The notes beneath the pieces were generated by a model, which made no database searches, was not told the DNA's origin, and worked only from the letters and a program-made list of their open reading frames with translations. The translations under genes were made by a program, and so were the position numbers. DNA of 64,000 nt, from NCBI GenBank assembly GCA_029785685.1, contig JAFLZE010000005.1, forward strand, positions 1 through 64,000, given 5' to 3'. Origin of the DNA: Nitrososphaerota archaeon. Lineage in GTDB: Archaea > Thermoproteota > Nitrososphaeria > Nitrososphaerales > UBA183. Shown in pieces: positions 41,530-50,901 of this stretch (positions are counted from its first letter, which is position 1; each line of letters opens with the position of its first letter).

Positions 41530-42246
41530 CTAGGGGCACGCGGTGAGGGCTTGCGGCGACGGGGCTTCGGAGGCCGGTATGATGGTGGCGTTGTTCAGCA
41601 TCGCCTTGGACGGGTAGGCTGGCTGGGAGTAGTAGGGCGAGGAAGAAGACAGCGTGGGCTCGATCTTGCCATAGGTCGGGTCGGTCTTCGGGTTCGCCAG
41701 CGCGCAGACGGCGCTCATCCCGGATATCACCTTGGCGAAGACCGTGTAGTTGTCATTGAGACTGGGGTTGTTGACCAGGTTGATGAAGAACTGGGACGTC
41801 GACGAGCCCTTCGGCGAGGTGCTCGCCATCCCCAGATACCCAGCGTCGTTGTGGAGCGTCCCGCACCATTCGAACGGCACGGACTGGCTCGAGCCTCCCT
41901 GACCCCAGGTCGACCTGGTGCTGTTCACGGCGCCGCGGGTGTTCGGGTCGCCGGTCTGTATCACGAAGCCGGGCATGATCCTGTGCCAGACCAGGTTGTC
42001 ATAGAACCCGGAGCTGGTCAGGTTGACGAAGTTCGCCACCGCCTTGGGGGCGCAGCTTGGGTAGAGCTCGAGGTAGATGTACCCCTGGCTGGTCCCGAGC
42101 TTCGCATAGACCGGGGGTGTCTGGTAGATGTACGTCCAGTAGATCTCCCACCCCGCGGCGCCGACCAGGAGCGCTATTATCACGACGCCGGCTACCTTCC
42201 CCCAAGGGGTCTTCTGCGCCTTCCGCCGGCCCGGCTTGTCGACCAA
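41530..42246 (-). CDS. Membrane-anchored cyclophilin-type prolyl isomerase
   Basis: This 238-residue protein has a cytosolic Lys/Arg-rich start, a membrane helix (GVVIIALLVGAAGWEIYW), and an extracytoplasmic cyclophilin domain. The catalytic pattern is clear: FYDNLVWHRIMPGFVIQTGD and TSQFFINLVNNPSLNDNYTVFAKVISG. It should speed folding of exported proteins. Cys pairs in YPSCAPKA and EWCGTL could form a disulfide outside the cell. Confidence 0.88.
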   Translation of the reverse strand: MVDKPGRRKAQKTPWGKVAGVVIIALLVGAAGWEIYWTYIYQTPPVYAKLGTSQGYIYLELYPSCAPKAVANFVNLTSSGFYDNLVWHRIMPGFVIQTGDPNTRGAVNSTRSTWGQGGSSQSVPFEWCGTLHNDAGYLGMASTSPKGSSTSQFFINLVNNPSLNDNYTVFAKVISGMSAVCALANPKTDPTYGKIEPTLSSSSPYYSQPAYPSKAMLNNATIIPASEAPSPQALTACP

Positions 42247-42363
42247 GTCTAGGCCGCAGGCGTTCCCGCGACCGTAGAAATACGCTTCGCTTGTCTGAGC
42301 GCCTGGACGGCCCTTGCGCGCTTCGCCCCGGCCTCAGGGTGAGTGATTCGCCCACGCGGGACC

Positions 42364-42966
42364 CTACGGAGAAGCCGCGGCCGGCTTCTGCCCCTCCGCC
42401 CCGAGCCCCTTGACCGCGGTGTAGCTCCTTTCGATGAAGGTGAACGCTGCCACCGCCACTACCAGAAGCAGCCCCCAGCCGAGGAGGCCCACCAGGGAGA
42501 AGACTGCAACTATCAGCAGCCTCTCGCTCCTCTCCCCTATCCCGACCCCTGCGAGCTTGACCCCGAGGGCGTCCCCTTTGGCCCTGGTGTAGCTGACCAG
42601 GAGGCTGAGCGAGAGCGCGAGGAGGACCGTAGCCGGGTCGGCGAACCCCCCCATGAGTATGCCTGTGAACAGGGCGACCTCGGCCACCCTGTCCAGGGTC
42701 GAGTCGAGGAACGCCCCCCTCCTGGATGTCCTGCCGGTCACCCGGGCGACCGCGCCGTCAACTATGTCGAACCACCCGCCCATGAGTATCAGCACCCCGC
42801 CGAAGAGCTCCCCGGAGTACCGCCCCGTGGAGTAGGAGGCGGCCGCAAGCACTGAGAGGACGAGGCCGACGGCTGTCCACGCGGTGGGGGACCCTTCCAC
42901 CTTCGCGAAGGCTCTCCCCACTGACCCTAGGGACGACTCGAGCCTCCCGCGCAGCCTGTCCAGCAC
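42364..42966 (-). CDS. CDP-alcohol phosphatidyltransferase, probably archaetidylinositol-phosphate synthase
   Basis: The 200-residue, six-helix protein carries the full CDP-alcohol phosphotransferase motif: DGAVARVTGRTSRRGAFLDS followed by TLDR, that is DGxxAR...G...D...D. By length and start (LRGRLESSLGSVGRAFAKV) it resembles archaeal AIP synthases, which join CDP-archaeol and inositol-phosphate. The exact headgroup is inferred. It shares a TATA box with the divergent small zinc protein. Confidence 0.82.
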   Translation of the reverse strand: MLDRLRGRLESSLGSVGRAFAKVEGSPTAWTAVGLVLSVLAAASYSTGRYSGELFGGVLILMGGWFDIVDGAVARVTGRTSRRGAFLDSTLDRVAEVALFTGILMGGFADPATVLLALSLSLLVSYTRAKGDALGVKLAGVGIGERSERLLIVAVFSLVGLLGWGLLLVVAVAAFTFIERSYTAVKGLGAEGQKPAAASP

Positions 42967-42986
42967 GGTCCGGCGGTCTCCACCTT

Positions 42987-42999
42987 TTCTATATATACC
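42987..42999. promoter_or_regulatory. Symmetric TATA box shared by divergent genes
   Basis: TTCTATATATACC contains the palindrome TATATATA (42990-42997). It lies 28 nt from the ATG at 42966 on one side and 30 nt from the TTG at 43023 on the other, so one box could drive both leaderless transcripts. Confidence 0.6.
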
Positions 43000-43022
43000 A
43001 AAGGGAGGCGGAGTCGGTAGCG

Positions 43023-43226
43023 TTGGGTAAGATAGACAAGGGGGTCAGCTGCGGAGTTTCTGGTTGCAAGAACCAGGCGGAACGCTCCCTCAGCAGGGAG
43101 GACATGGGGGGGAGCGGACTGTCCGTCGGGGGGGAAGGGCGGAGGGTCTACCTCTGCCGGGACCACTACAAGCAGTGGAAGAAGGCGACGAAGAAGTCGA
43201 GGACCCTAGAGAGGTCGCGCTGGTAG
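43023..43226 (+). CDS. Small zinc-finger-like protein upstream of thrS
   Basis: A 67-residue basic protein with ligand-like residues: SCGVSGCKNQAERS and YLCRDHYKQW suggest a C-x4-C...C-x2-H zinc site. The C-terminus is Lys/Arg-rich. It lies 7 nt before thrS and shares its promoter, so it may be co-translated. The family is not recognised; nucleic-acid or ribosome binding is a guess from composition. Confidence 0.6.
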   Translation: MGKIDKGVSCGVSGCKNQAERSLSREDMGGSGLSVGGEGRRVYLCRDHYKQWKKATKKSRTLERSRW

Positions 43227-43233
43227 TGCGGCT

Positions 43234-44934
43234 TTGAAGATACTGCAGATGCACGCCGATTTCATAGAATACACCCCTGTCAAGAAGGAGATACGCGCGG
43301 CCGAGGAGGCTGACCCCCGGACCGTAAGGGAGGAAGACATCGTCGTCCTGTTCACTGCCTTCGAGGCCGGGGACGGACCCGCGCTGGTCAAACAGGCGGT
43401 GTCGGAGGCCAAGGGGTTCCTCGCCAAGCTCGGGACGACCAGGGTGATGATCTATCCGTTCGCCCACCTGAGCCAGAACCTGGCTCCCCCCGGCGAGGCG
43501 CTGCAGCTCCTGCTCCAGATGGAGAAGGACGCGGCCGACGCAGGCCTGGACGCCCGGAGGGCGCCGTTCGGGTGGACCAAGGCGCTGCAGATCAAGGTGA
43601 AAGGGCACCCGCTCGCCGAGATGTCCAGGAGCTACGGGGGAGCGGCCGCCCCCGTCCAGGTCCAGGCCAAGGGCAAGCCGAGGCGCGAGCTGACTGACGC
43701 CGAGGCCATGGGGAGGCTGAGGCGGAGCGACTTCGTCGGTCTCCCGGAGGGGGACCACAGGGCCATAGGGGAGCGCCTCGACCTTTTCAGCTTCCAGGAG
43801 GTCTCGCCGGGGATGGTCTACCTCCACGCGAAGGGGCTGGTGCTGAGGAACCTGCTGGTCGACTTCCTGAGGGCCGAGCTCCTCCGAGACGGATACCAGG
43901 AGGTCAGCACCCCCGCCCTGGCCAACACTGCGCTCTGGCAGGTGAGCGGCCACTCCGCCCACTACAAGGACAACATGTTCCTCACCGCCCTGGGCGACGA
44001 GGAGATGGGGCTCAAGCCGATGAACTGCCCTTCGCACTTCCTGATTTACAGGTCGAGAAAATGGAGTTTTCGGGAGCTCCCGGTCAGGTACGCCGCCTTC
44101 GACCCCCTCTACAGGAACGAGCTGAGCGGGGTGGCCAGCGGGCTGTTCAGGGTCAAGTCGCTCACCCAGGACGACGCTCACATCATAGCCATGGAGGAGC
44201 AGGCGGAGGGGGAGCTGGCCAAGATGCTCGACATGATGGGGAGGGTCTACGGCACCTTCGGGCTGCAGTACAAAGTGAAGATATCGACGAGGCCCGACGA
44301 CTCGATGGGGACCGACGACGAGTGGGAGAGGGCCACAGGAACCCTCATACGCGTGGTGAAGTCGAAGGGGTGGCCGTACGAGATCAAGGAGAAGGAGGGG
44401 AACTTCTACTCCCCGAAGATAGACGTGGACGTCAAGGACTCGCTGGGGAGGGAGTGGCAGTGCGGGACCTTCCAGCTGGATCTCCAGATGCCGAAGAGGT
44501 TCAAGCTCAGCTACACCGGGTCGGACGGCAAGGAGCACCTCCCGGTGGTCCTGCACAGGACAATACTCGGCTCCCTGGAGCGGTTCATGGGTGTGATCCT
44601 AGAGCACTACAGGGGCGCCCTCCCCGTCTGGCTCTCCCCGGTGCAGGCCCGGGTCATCCCGCTCTCAGACGAGCACCTGCCCTACGCCACAGCGGTCCTC
44701 TCCTCCCTCGCGTCGGCCGGGGTGAGGGCTGACGGGGACTTCGCCAGCGGGACCATGGGGGCGAAAATCCGCGACGCTCAGCTCCAGAAGATACCATACA
44801 TGCTGGTGGTGGGGAAGAAGGAGGAGGACTCGGGGACCGTGGCCGTGAGGACGAGGGGCGGGGAGCAGACCTTCGGCGTGAAGGTCAGCGAGTTCGTCGC
44901 CAAGCTGCAGGAAGAAGCCTCGGCTCACAGGTGA
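43234..44934 (+). CDS. thrS: Threonyl-tRNA synthetase (archaeal)
   Basis: The 566-residue enzyme has the archaeal N-terminal editing domain, related to D-aminoacyl-tRNA deacylases (MKILQMHADFIEYTPVKKEI and the RVMIYPFAHLSQNLAPP segment), then the class II core: motif 2 YRNELSGVASGLFRVKSLTQ with the zinc-type Cys in MNCPSHF, motif 3 LHRTILGSLERF, and the anticodon-binding domain. TTG 43234 is the start. Its 3' end overlaps the agmatine deiminase gene by 10 nt. Confidence 0.93.
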   Translation: MKILQMHADFIEYTPVKKEIRAAEEADPRTVREEDIVVLFTAFEAGDGPALVKQAVSEAKGFLAKLGTTRVMIYPFAHLSQNLAPPGEALQLLLQMEKDAADAGLDARRAPFGWTKALQIKVKGHPLAEMSRSYGGAAAPVQVQAKGKPRRELTDAEAMGRLRRSDFVGLPEGDHRAIGERLDLFSFQEVSPGMVYLHAKGLVLRNLLVDFLRAELLRDGYQEVSTPALANTALWQVSGHSAHYKDNMFLTALGDEEMGLKPMNCPSHFLIYRSRKWSFRELPVRYAAFDPLYRNELSGVASGLFRVKSLTQDDAHIIAMEEQAEGELAKMLDMMGRVYGTFGLQYKVKISTRPDDSMGTDDEWERATGTLIRVVKSKGWPYEIKEKEGNFYSPKIDVDVKDSLGREWQCGTFQLDLQMPKRFKLSYTGSDGKEHLPVVLHRTILGSLERFMGVILEHYRGALPVWLSPVQARVIPLSDEHLPYATAVLSSLASAGVRADGDFASGTMGAKIRDAQLQKIPYMLVVGKKEEDSGTVAVRTRGGEQTFGVKVSEFVAKLQEEASAHR

Positions 44935-45959
44935 GGCGAAGGCACCTGCTGGGTGACGCAGTGTATCGTGCCGAGCCCATGGACCAGGGCCCTGCAGTCG
45001 ACCCCCACGACCTCCCTTGACGGGAATAGCCTCCGCATGGCGCCGAGGGCCGCCCTGTCGCTCTCAGAGCCGAAGGTGGGGACCAGCACGGCCGCGTTGC
45101 CGATATAGAAGTTGAGATGGCTGGCGGGGAGGCGGCCGTCGGACGAGGCGACCGCGGGGGGCATGGGGACCTCTTCCACATGGAAGTCCCGTCCCTGGCT
45201 GTCCTTTTCGCCCCGCAATATCTTCAGGTTCTCGTCCAGCGCCACGTGGTTGCCGTCGGACACGTCGGCCTCGCTCGCGGCCGCGACGACGCGGGGGGCC
45301 ACGAACCGGGCGATGTCGTCAACGTGCCCGTCGGTGTCGTCCCCTTCGATTCCCCTCTTCAGCCAGACCACCTCCTCGCCCCCGATGTAGTCTGCCAGCA
45401 CCCTCTCTACCCCCTCTCTCCCCAACTGGGGGTTCCTGTTGGGGTTGAGGAGGCACTGCTCTGTGGTGAGGACCGTCCCCGCGCCGTCGGAGTCGATGGA
45501 CCCGCCTTCGAGGATCACCCCCGGCCTGAACACCCGGAGTCCAGACCCAAGGGCGACGGCCTCCCCTGACCCGTCGTCCGGGAGGAGGTCCTCGTACTTC
45601 CCTCCCCAGGCGTTGAACCTCCACTTCACCATGGCGACGTCGCCCCCCCGGACGTAGGTGGGAAGGTAGTCCCTGGTCCAGACGTCGACCGTCCTGACGC
45701 GGTGGAACGCGACCTCATCGGTGCTCCCGACCAGGCCAGACACCCTCTCTTCCGCCTTCGCGTCGTCCACCAGGATCCTCACCTCCTCTCCTGCCGCCAG
45801 CGCCCGCACCATCTTCACGTAGGCCTCCTCGACCTTGGGGAGTATCCCGCCCGGGAACGTGTTCGGGTCCTTGGGCCACGAGACCCAGGTCGCTTCGTGC
45901 CGTTCCCACTCGGCCGGCATCCTGTAGCCCAAGGACCTTGGGGTCTCCCCCAATGTCAC
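44925..45959 (-). CDS. aguA: Agmatine deiminase
   Basis: AguA hydrolyses agmatine to N-carbamoylputrescine. The 344-residue protein has RMPAEWERHEATWVSWPKDP, RVRTVDVWTRDYLPTYV, DDTDGHVDDIARFV with the catalytic His, and the C-terminal GLGTIHCVTQQVPSP with the nucleophilic Cys. GTG 45959 overlaps the TGA of the amidohydrolase upstream (GTGA); TTG 45953 is an alternative. The pair makes putrescine from arginine-derived agmatine. Confidence 0.93.
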   Translation of the reverse strand: MTLGETPRSLGYRMPAEWERHEATWVSWPKDPNTFPGGILPKVEEAYVKMVRALAAGEEVRILVDDAKAEERVSGLVGSTDEVAFHRVRTVDVWTRDYLPTYVRGGDVAMVKWRFNAWGGKYEDLLPDDGSGEAVALGSGLRVFRPGVILEGGSIDSDGAGTVLTTEQCLLNPNRNPQLGREGVERVLADYIGGEEVVWLKRGIEGDDTDGHVDDIARFVAPRVVAAASEADVSDGNHVALDENLKILRGEKDSQGRDFHVEEVPMPPAVASSDGRLPASHLNFYIGNAAVLVPTFGSESDRAALGAMRRLFPSREVVGVDCRALVHGLGTIHCVTQQVPSPHL

Positions 45960-46801
45960 CGCTTCCCTATGGCCGAGTACGTCCCTCTCTGCCTGTTCCT
46001 GAAGAACCCCCAGCCTGCCTCGACAGCCTTCCCCAGGCCGAGATCGCAGTCCGCGGTGAACACGCCCTCGCTGTCGTCCGCCCGGAGCATGACTCTCCCG
46101 AACTGGTCGCAGACGAACGATCCTCCCCAGAACGTGGTCGGGCCCTCTTTCCCCACCCTGTTCACCGCGCACACGACCACGCTGTTGGCTATGGCGTGGC
46201 CCACCTGGACCTCCTCCCAGGCCCGCTTCCAGTCCCCCTCGGCCATGTCGATCCCGTCCACCCAGCCGATGGCCGTCGGGTAGAGCAGGATGTCTGCCCC
46301 CATGATGCGGTTGACCCTCGCGGCCTCGGGGTACCACTGGTCGAAGCAGATGAGCGTCCCCAGGCGACCCTTGGCGGTCCGGGCGACGGAGTACCTGTCC
46401 CCCGGCTTGAAGTAGTCCTGCTCGTAGTAGTGCTCGTCCTGGGGGATGTGCACCTTCCTGTACTTGGACGCCCTCTTCCCCTTCTCGTCGTACACGAGGC
46501 ACGTGTTGTACCTCCGCCTCCCGTCCTTCTCGAAGATGCTCCCACCGACGAGTATCACCCTGCTCTCCTTCGCCGTCTCCGAAAGCCATCTGCTCGTCGG
46601 GCCTGGGACCTCCTCGGCCTTCTCGAAGGACCCCCGGGCGCTGGGGAAGTAGCGGGACTGGAAGAGCTCCGGGAGGCAGACGATGTCGGCCCCCTGGGAG
46701 GCGGCTTCTCTGACGTACCACCGGGCCTTCCTCTGGTTGGACCTGCGGTCCGCACTCATCGACATCTGCACCAGGCCCAGCCTCACCTTGTCCTGCGTCA
46801 A
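45956..46801 (-). CDS. aguB: N-carbamoylputrescine amidohydrolase
   Basis: This 281-residue nitrilase-family enzyme converts N-carbamoylputrescine to putrescine, CO2 and ammonia. The Glu-Lys-Cys triad is visible: CLPELFQSRYF, KVHIPQDEHYYEQDYFKPGD and LICFDQWYPEAAR. TTG 46801 is 28 nt behind the TATA box (CTATACAAATC, 46824-46834), so the reading from 46831 is not used. It is coupled to aguA by a 4-nt overlap. Confidence 0.92.
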   Translation of the reverse strand: MTQDKVRLGLVQMSMSADRRSNQRKARWYVREAASQGADIVCLPELFQSRYFPSARGSFEKAEEVPGPTSRWLSETAKESRVILVGGSIFEKDGRRRYNTCLVYDEKGKRASKYRKVHIPQDEHYYEQDYFKPGDRYSVARTAKGRLGTLICFDQWYPEAARVNRIMGADILLYPTAIGWVDGIDMAEGDWKRAWEEVQVGHAIANSVVVCAVNRVGKEGPTTFWGGSFVCDQFGRVMLRADDSEGVFTADCDLGLGKAVEAGWGFFRNRQRGTYSAIGKR

Positions 46802-46873
46802 CCGTCCAGCCACCGCCTGCTCACTATACAAATCGAGCGCTCGCGCTCCCCCGGCGGAAGACAGGAGCCGGGG

Positions 46874-49800
46874 CTAACCGCCCCAGAAGAGGTCCAGAGT
46901 CGTGGCGCCCATTATCTCATCGAAGGAGAAGTCCAGGGCGTCAAGGAGCTGGTCGAACATGGAGTGGGCGTACTCGATGTACTTGTCCGCGTCGACCTCG
47001 TCGGTCCTGGCCAGCTTTGCCGGCTTCACATAGGGGGGGCTCTTGGTCTTGACGAAGGCGATTATCTCCCCCGCCTTGATTTCCTCCCCCTTCTCCTCGA
47101 GCTGCTTGGCGGCCCTCACGTGCTGGGGGGTGGTGCCGCTGTACTTGGCCGTGGGCTTGCTCATCATGACGGTGAACGCCAGCTCGGAGACCGGGATCCG
47201 CTTCCCCCTCAGGTCCGACACCATCTTGGTTAGGACCTCCCTTGTGCTGGTGCGGGCTCTCTCGAAGTCCTCCGGGTTCTTGACGGAGCTCAGTATCCCC
47301 AGGGTGTCGTAGAAGATCCGCTTCAGGTACTCCGGCGTCTGGCTGTTGTGCAGGAGGGTGGGCAGGTTGCCTGCCACAAACCTTTCGAAGGTTGGAACAG
47401 AGAAGTCAAACATAGTCGCGCCACCGCGTAGTCTCCTTACAGAAATGACTTCGTCGAAAGTCACGTCTTTGACATTGAGCATCCTCGCAATTCTGATTAG
47501 GCCCTTTCTTTCTCCGCTGTTGGCCATCTGAAGGAGTCGCCCAAGCACAGAATTGTAGCGGTCCAGCAAAGACAGGTCGTAGTAGCGCGCATCGTGCAGA
47601 TTCAGGTCCCTCTTGCGCTTGAGGCCGCGCCGTCCGAGCATCTGTGACTTGATATTCAGAAGCCCGTCGGTGGAGATAGGGATTAGCTCCTTGTTCCTTG
47701 GGGCCGTGCCCGCCTTAGCTCTGAATCTGCGTTGCATGAATCCGATGTACCGGTAGAAGCGCTCCCGGCTGAATGCCCCTATCACGCTCAACTGATGGTA
47801 CCTCGTACCCTTCACCGAAATCTCTCTTATCCTCACATCGATATCGAAACGTGCCAGAAGATAGGCGACCTCCGTGAGTAGCGTCTTGCTCCTCGAAGCG
47901 ATGTTCACTCTCCTTCCATCGCCGTATCCGCCTCCAGAGAAGACTGCCCTCAGGAACTCCGCTACGAACCCCCCATCTGCGTCGAAGACTATCCCTGGGA
48001 CGTGCTTTGCCTCGCCGGACCCCCCGCAAAGAGCCCTGAAAAGCTCCGCGTGAAGCCTAGGGAGATGGTATGTGTTGACTCCCCCCCGCCGGCGCAATGT
48101 CTTGATTGGCCTCTGAAACAGAACCTCCCAGCAGCGTTCTATCTCAGCACACACCTCTGGGTTCGCCAGCCAACTCTGGGTGATTGAGTTGTTCCTGGAC
48201 CTGTCGTCCTCCGAAGCACCCCCTCCAGACACGTACAGCCCGAGCATGGTGGCCAGCTCCCTCGACATCGGCAGGCTGCAAGGCAAAGGCGTCGATACAG
48301 TCGCGTGGGCCCTGGCCGAGTACGCATGTCCGTCCCTGAACAGGAGCGGGCTCGTCAGGTAGTGCAACACAGGGAGGCGTGGACTGGGGTCGCGCGGAGG
48401 CACGTACTGGGCTCCAACGACCACGTCACCTGGTCTCAGCGTTTTCGTGCTTCTGTGGAACAGTCGCCCAAGCGAGTCCATGAGATACACGCTGTGGTCT
48501 CCCGACAGTCTCAGCTCCCTCCCTTTGCTCGTTCTGATTTCAAAGACATCAGACACCTCGTGCTTCATGGCATCTGAGATGTGCACCCATGCAGTGCTGA
48601 GCCCGTCAACCACTGTCACTACCTCAACGTCTTTCCCCGCCTTGAAAGCTTCGTACACCTCAGCCACTGCGGCCAGCCTGACTCTCTCGTCATAGCGGGC
48701 GAGCATGGGGGTGCTGCCGTGCACGGACTTCTTCCCCGTCAGTCCCTTTATGTCGACGGTCCCGTCCGGGAAGACGCCGAAGTAGTTCTTCTTCCTGCTG
48801 CTGAAGGCGACATACCTGTAGACCTTGTCGAGGTCGAGCTCGACCCCCAGCCCCGAATCGGCCCACCCTGATATGGTCGACACCTGCTCTTTCGACGGGC
48901 TGTGCAGGAACAGGCTGTCGGTGTCGGAGTAGAGGACATCCACCCCGAGCTCCTTGCACTTCGCTATCGTCCTGGTGATGGCGTCCCTGCCGAGGGCTGC
49001 GGTGGCTTCGGCGACCGGGAGGCAGTAGAACGCGAACGACTCGAACCCGAAGGAGCCGTAGGCGCCGTTGAGGTACACCTTGAGGCTCTGGGACACGACC
49101 CCGTAGAGCTCCCTGTCCTGCTTCGACAGGGTGGGGTCCTTCGCCAGCTGCTTGTAGTGACCGACCCTCAGGTCCCTGAGCGAGCCTATCACGAGGCTCG
49201 TAATCCCCTTCTTCTTAGTGCACTCCCAGGAGTCTGTGTCGGGGATCTTGTTTGTCCTGCACTCCGGGTGGGGGCAGTTGACTGTCTCGTAGGAGAGGTT
49301 GTGCACCTTCATCAGCGAGGGGTACAGGCTGGCGAAGTCGAGCACGGAGACGTCGAAGTACACCCCCGGCTTGGGGTCGATTACGAGCCCGCCCTTGTAC
49401 TTCTTCCCCTTGATGATGGACTTGGAGGACGCGCCCCCCTTCTCCGCGAGCTCGTCCTGCCTCGGGATGAGCGCCCCCATCCTCCTGTGCTCGTAGAACA
49501 GCATGCTCCGGATCCAGTTGGATATGCCGAGCCTCGAAACGTCGTTCATCGGCATCTTCCCGATCCTCGAGATCATCAGGAGGAGCTTCATGACGACGGA
49601 GTCGTTCATGGACGTCAGCTCGTAGGTCAACTGGGCGTCGTTCAGGCAGTACTCCCCCAGCTTCCGCAGGGGGAGGTCCCCGACCTCCCCTTCGAAGTCC
49701 ACCTTCGACTTCCCGATAAGCGACTCCGAGATCCCTCCGAGGGTGTGATCGGTGTACTTGTTGCCGAACGCGTAGACCTGGATGGACCTGTTGCGGAAGA

Positions 49801-50797
49801 ACTGGTAGAGGTCGATGTGGATTCCATGCTTCAGCGACGCCGCCACCCGCTCCAGCTGGATCGGGTCCTCCTCCTCCGCTATCCCTAGCCTCTTGCCCCT
49901 GTGCTGGATGTACCGCAGATCGAAGTCGTCCCCGTTGAAGGTGACTATCACGGGGTAGTCCATCACCTTGGAGAGGACCGCCCTCAGTAGGTCTGCTTCG
50001 CTGTCGAAGAGCCGGTACTCGAAGGGCGCACCTGAGAGCCCTTCCTCGCTCCGCGCACCCTTGAGCATGTAGACAGTCTTCTCCTTCTCATTGTAGAACG
50101 ACACGGCGATGACCTCCCTGTTGGGGTCTTCGACGTCGGGGAGCCTCCCCGGCTCGTTGTCGACCTCTATGTCGAGAGCGACCCTCTTGAAGTCCACGAG
50201 GGGCTCGCCCAACAGCTCCGCCCACTCCTTCAGGAACGGGGTGAAGGACGGCGGGCTTTTCGTCATGATCTCTTCGAGGGAGCGCGCGACCCTCTCCGGG
50301 ACCGCGTGCCTGACGGGGACCATCTCGCCCCCGGCGACCTTGTAGTAGGTCCCCATGCGGAGGCCGCGGTCGTAGGCATAGTTCTCGTAGTACTTGATGT
50401 CGGCCTCCCAGGCTTTGATCTGGTCGCGGATGCTGTCGTTCCCTCCGCCGATGGCCAGCGGGTCGGTGGTGATGATCTTCCTCAGCTTGGCCCTGGAGTC
50501 GGTGAGCAGGTCGAGCTTCTCCTCCTCGACTACGTCCAGGACGTCCTTGCGCGCCCTTACCGCCTGCAGCTCGTCCATGGGGAGCCTGGTATAGCAGTAG
50601 GGCTTGTGCCCGGTGTCGTCTTCCCAGAGCCAGAACATCCCGGCCTTCTGATCGTAGAACTTCAAGACCGCCTTCTTCCTGTCACCGTCGTAGGTCGCCG
50701 AGGCAAGGAGCGACTCTCCCATCTCCTTCACCGGCCTGGTCAGCCCGGCCAGCTTCTCTGCGAGGCCGGAGGTCTGGACCGAGGACTGGGAGGCCAT
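46874..50797 (-). CDS. polB: Family B DNA polymerase with intein
   Basis: The 1307-residue precursor contains an intein of 461 residues (691-1151); the spliced polymerase would be 846 residues. The 3'-5' exonuclease is intact at its first motif (RVALDIEVD). Polymerase motif A is LDFASLYPSLM, motif B includes VYLNGAYGSFGFE, and motif C is LYSDTDSLF. The KKNYFG region follows. The intein interrupts the conserved GLTGKK|SQTPEYLK stretch just behind it. The protein copies DNA in replication or repair. Start ATG 50797; the TATA-like CTTATTTGC is near 50825-50833. Confidence 0.95.
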   Translation of the reverse strand: MASQSSVQTSGLAEKLAGLTRPVKEMGESLLASATYDGDRKKAVLKFYDQKAGMFWLWEDDTGHKPYCYTRLPMDELQAVRARKDVLDVVEEEKLDLLTDSRAKLRKIITTDPLAIGGGNDSIRDQIKAWEADIKYYENYAYDRGLRMGTYYKVAGGEMVPVRHAVPERVARSLEEIMTKSPPSFTPFLKEWAELLGEPLVDFKRVALDIEVDNEPGRLPDVEDPNREVIAVSFYNEKEKTVYMLKGARSEEGLSGAPFEYRLFDSEADLLRAVLSKVMDYPVIVTFNGDDFDLRYIQHRGKRLGIAEEEDPIQLERVAASLKHGIHIDLYQFFRNRSIQVYAFGNKYTDHTLGGISESLIGKSKVDFEGEVGDLPLRKLGEYCLNDAQLTYELTSMNDSVVMKLLLMISRIGKMPMNDVSRLGISNWIRSMLFYEHRRMGALIPRQDELAEKGGASSKSIIKGKKYKGGLVIDPKPGVYFDVSVLDFASLYPSLMKVHNLSYETVNCPHPECRTNKIPDTDSWECTKKKGITSLVIGSLRDLRVGHYKQLAKDPTLSKQDRELYGVVSQSLKVYLNGAYGSFGFESFAFYCLPVAEATAALGRDAITRTIAKCKELGVDVLYSDTDSLFLHSPSKEQVSTISGWADSGLGVELDLDKVYRYVAFSSRKKNYFGVFPDGTVDIKGLTGKKSVHGSTPMLARYDERVRLAAVAEVYEAFKAGKDVEVVTVVDGLSTAWVHISDAMKHEVSDVFEIRTSKGRELRLSGDHSVYLMDSLGRLFHRSTKTLRPGDVVVGAQYVPPRDPSPRLPVLHYLTSPLLFRDGHAYSARAHATVSTPLPCSLPMSRELATMLGLYVSGGGASEDDRSRNNSITQSWLANPEVCAEIERCWEVLFQRPIKTLRRRGGVNTYHLPRLHAELFRALCGGSGEAKHVPGIVFDADGGFVAEFLRAVFSGGGYGDGRRVNIASRSKTLLTEVAYLLARFDIDVRIREISVKGTRYHQLSVIGAFSRERFYRYIGFMQRRFRAKAGTAPRNKELIPISTDGLLNIKSQMLGRRGLKRKRDLNLHDARYYDLSLLDRYNSVLGRLLQMANSGERKGLIRIARMLNVKDVTFDEVISVRRLRGGATMFDFSVPTFERFVAGNLPTLLHNSQTPEYLKRIFYDTLGILSSVKNPEDFERARTSTREVLTKMVSDLRGKRIPVSELAFTVMMSKPTAKYSGTTPQHVRAAKQLEEKGEEIKAGEIIAFVKTKSPPYVKPAKLARTDEVDADKYIEYAHSMFDQLLDALDFSFDEIMGATTLDLFWGG
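47345..48727 (-). other. Intein with degenerate LAGLIDADG domain in PolB
   Basis: The insertion starts with Ser1 (SVHGSTPMLAR, block A), has a block B-like SGDHSVYL, and ends with FDFSVPTFERFVAGNLP and LLHN, followed by Ser+1, which is the canonical class 1 pattern. Extein flanks join as GLTGKK-SQTPEYL. The endonuclease motifs read MLGLYVSGGGA and FLRAVFSGGGYG; the acidic residues expected at the G-D/E position of LAGLIDADG are Gly in both, so cleavage is probably lost. The intein core is richer in A/T than polB itself. Confidence 0.85.
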
Positions 50798-50901
50798 TGA
50801 TATGTGCGGAGCGGCCCTCCTACTGCAAATAAGGCTACCTCGGCCTCGTCCCGCCGGGCGCGGCGGACGATTTATAACAAGTGCCGGGGGCGCCCCCTCA
50901 G

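Noticed and set aside
43090..44556. A 488-codon open frame opposite thrS
   Set aside because: Antisense shadow of a well-conserved synthetase; no motif and no promoter.
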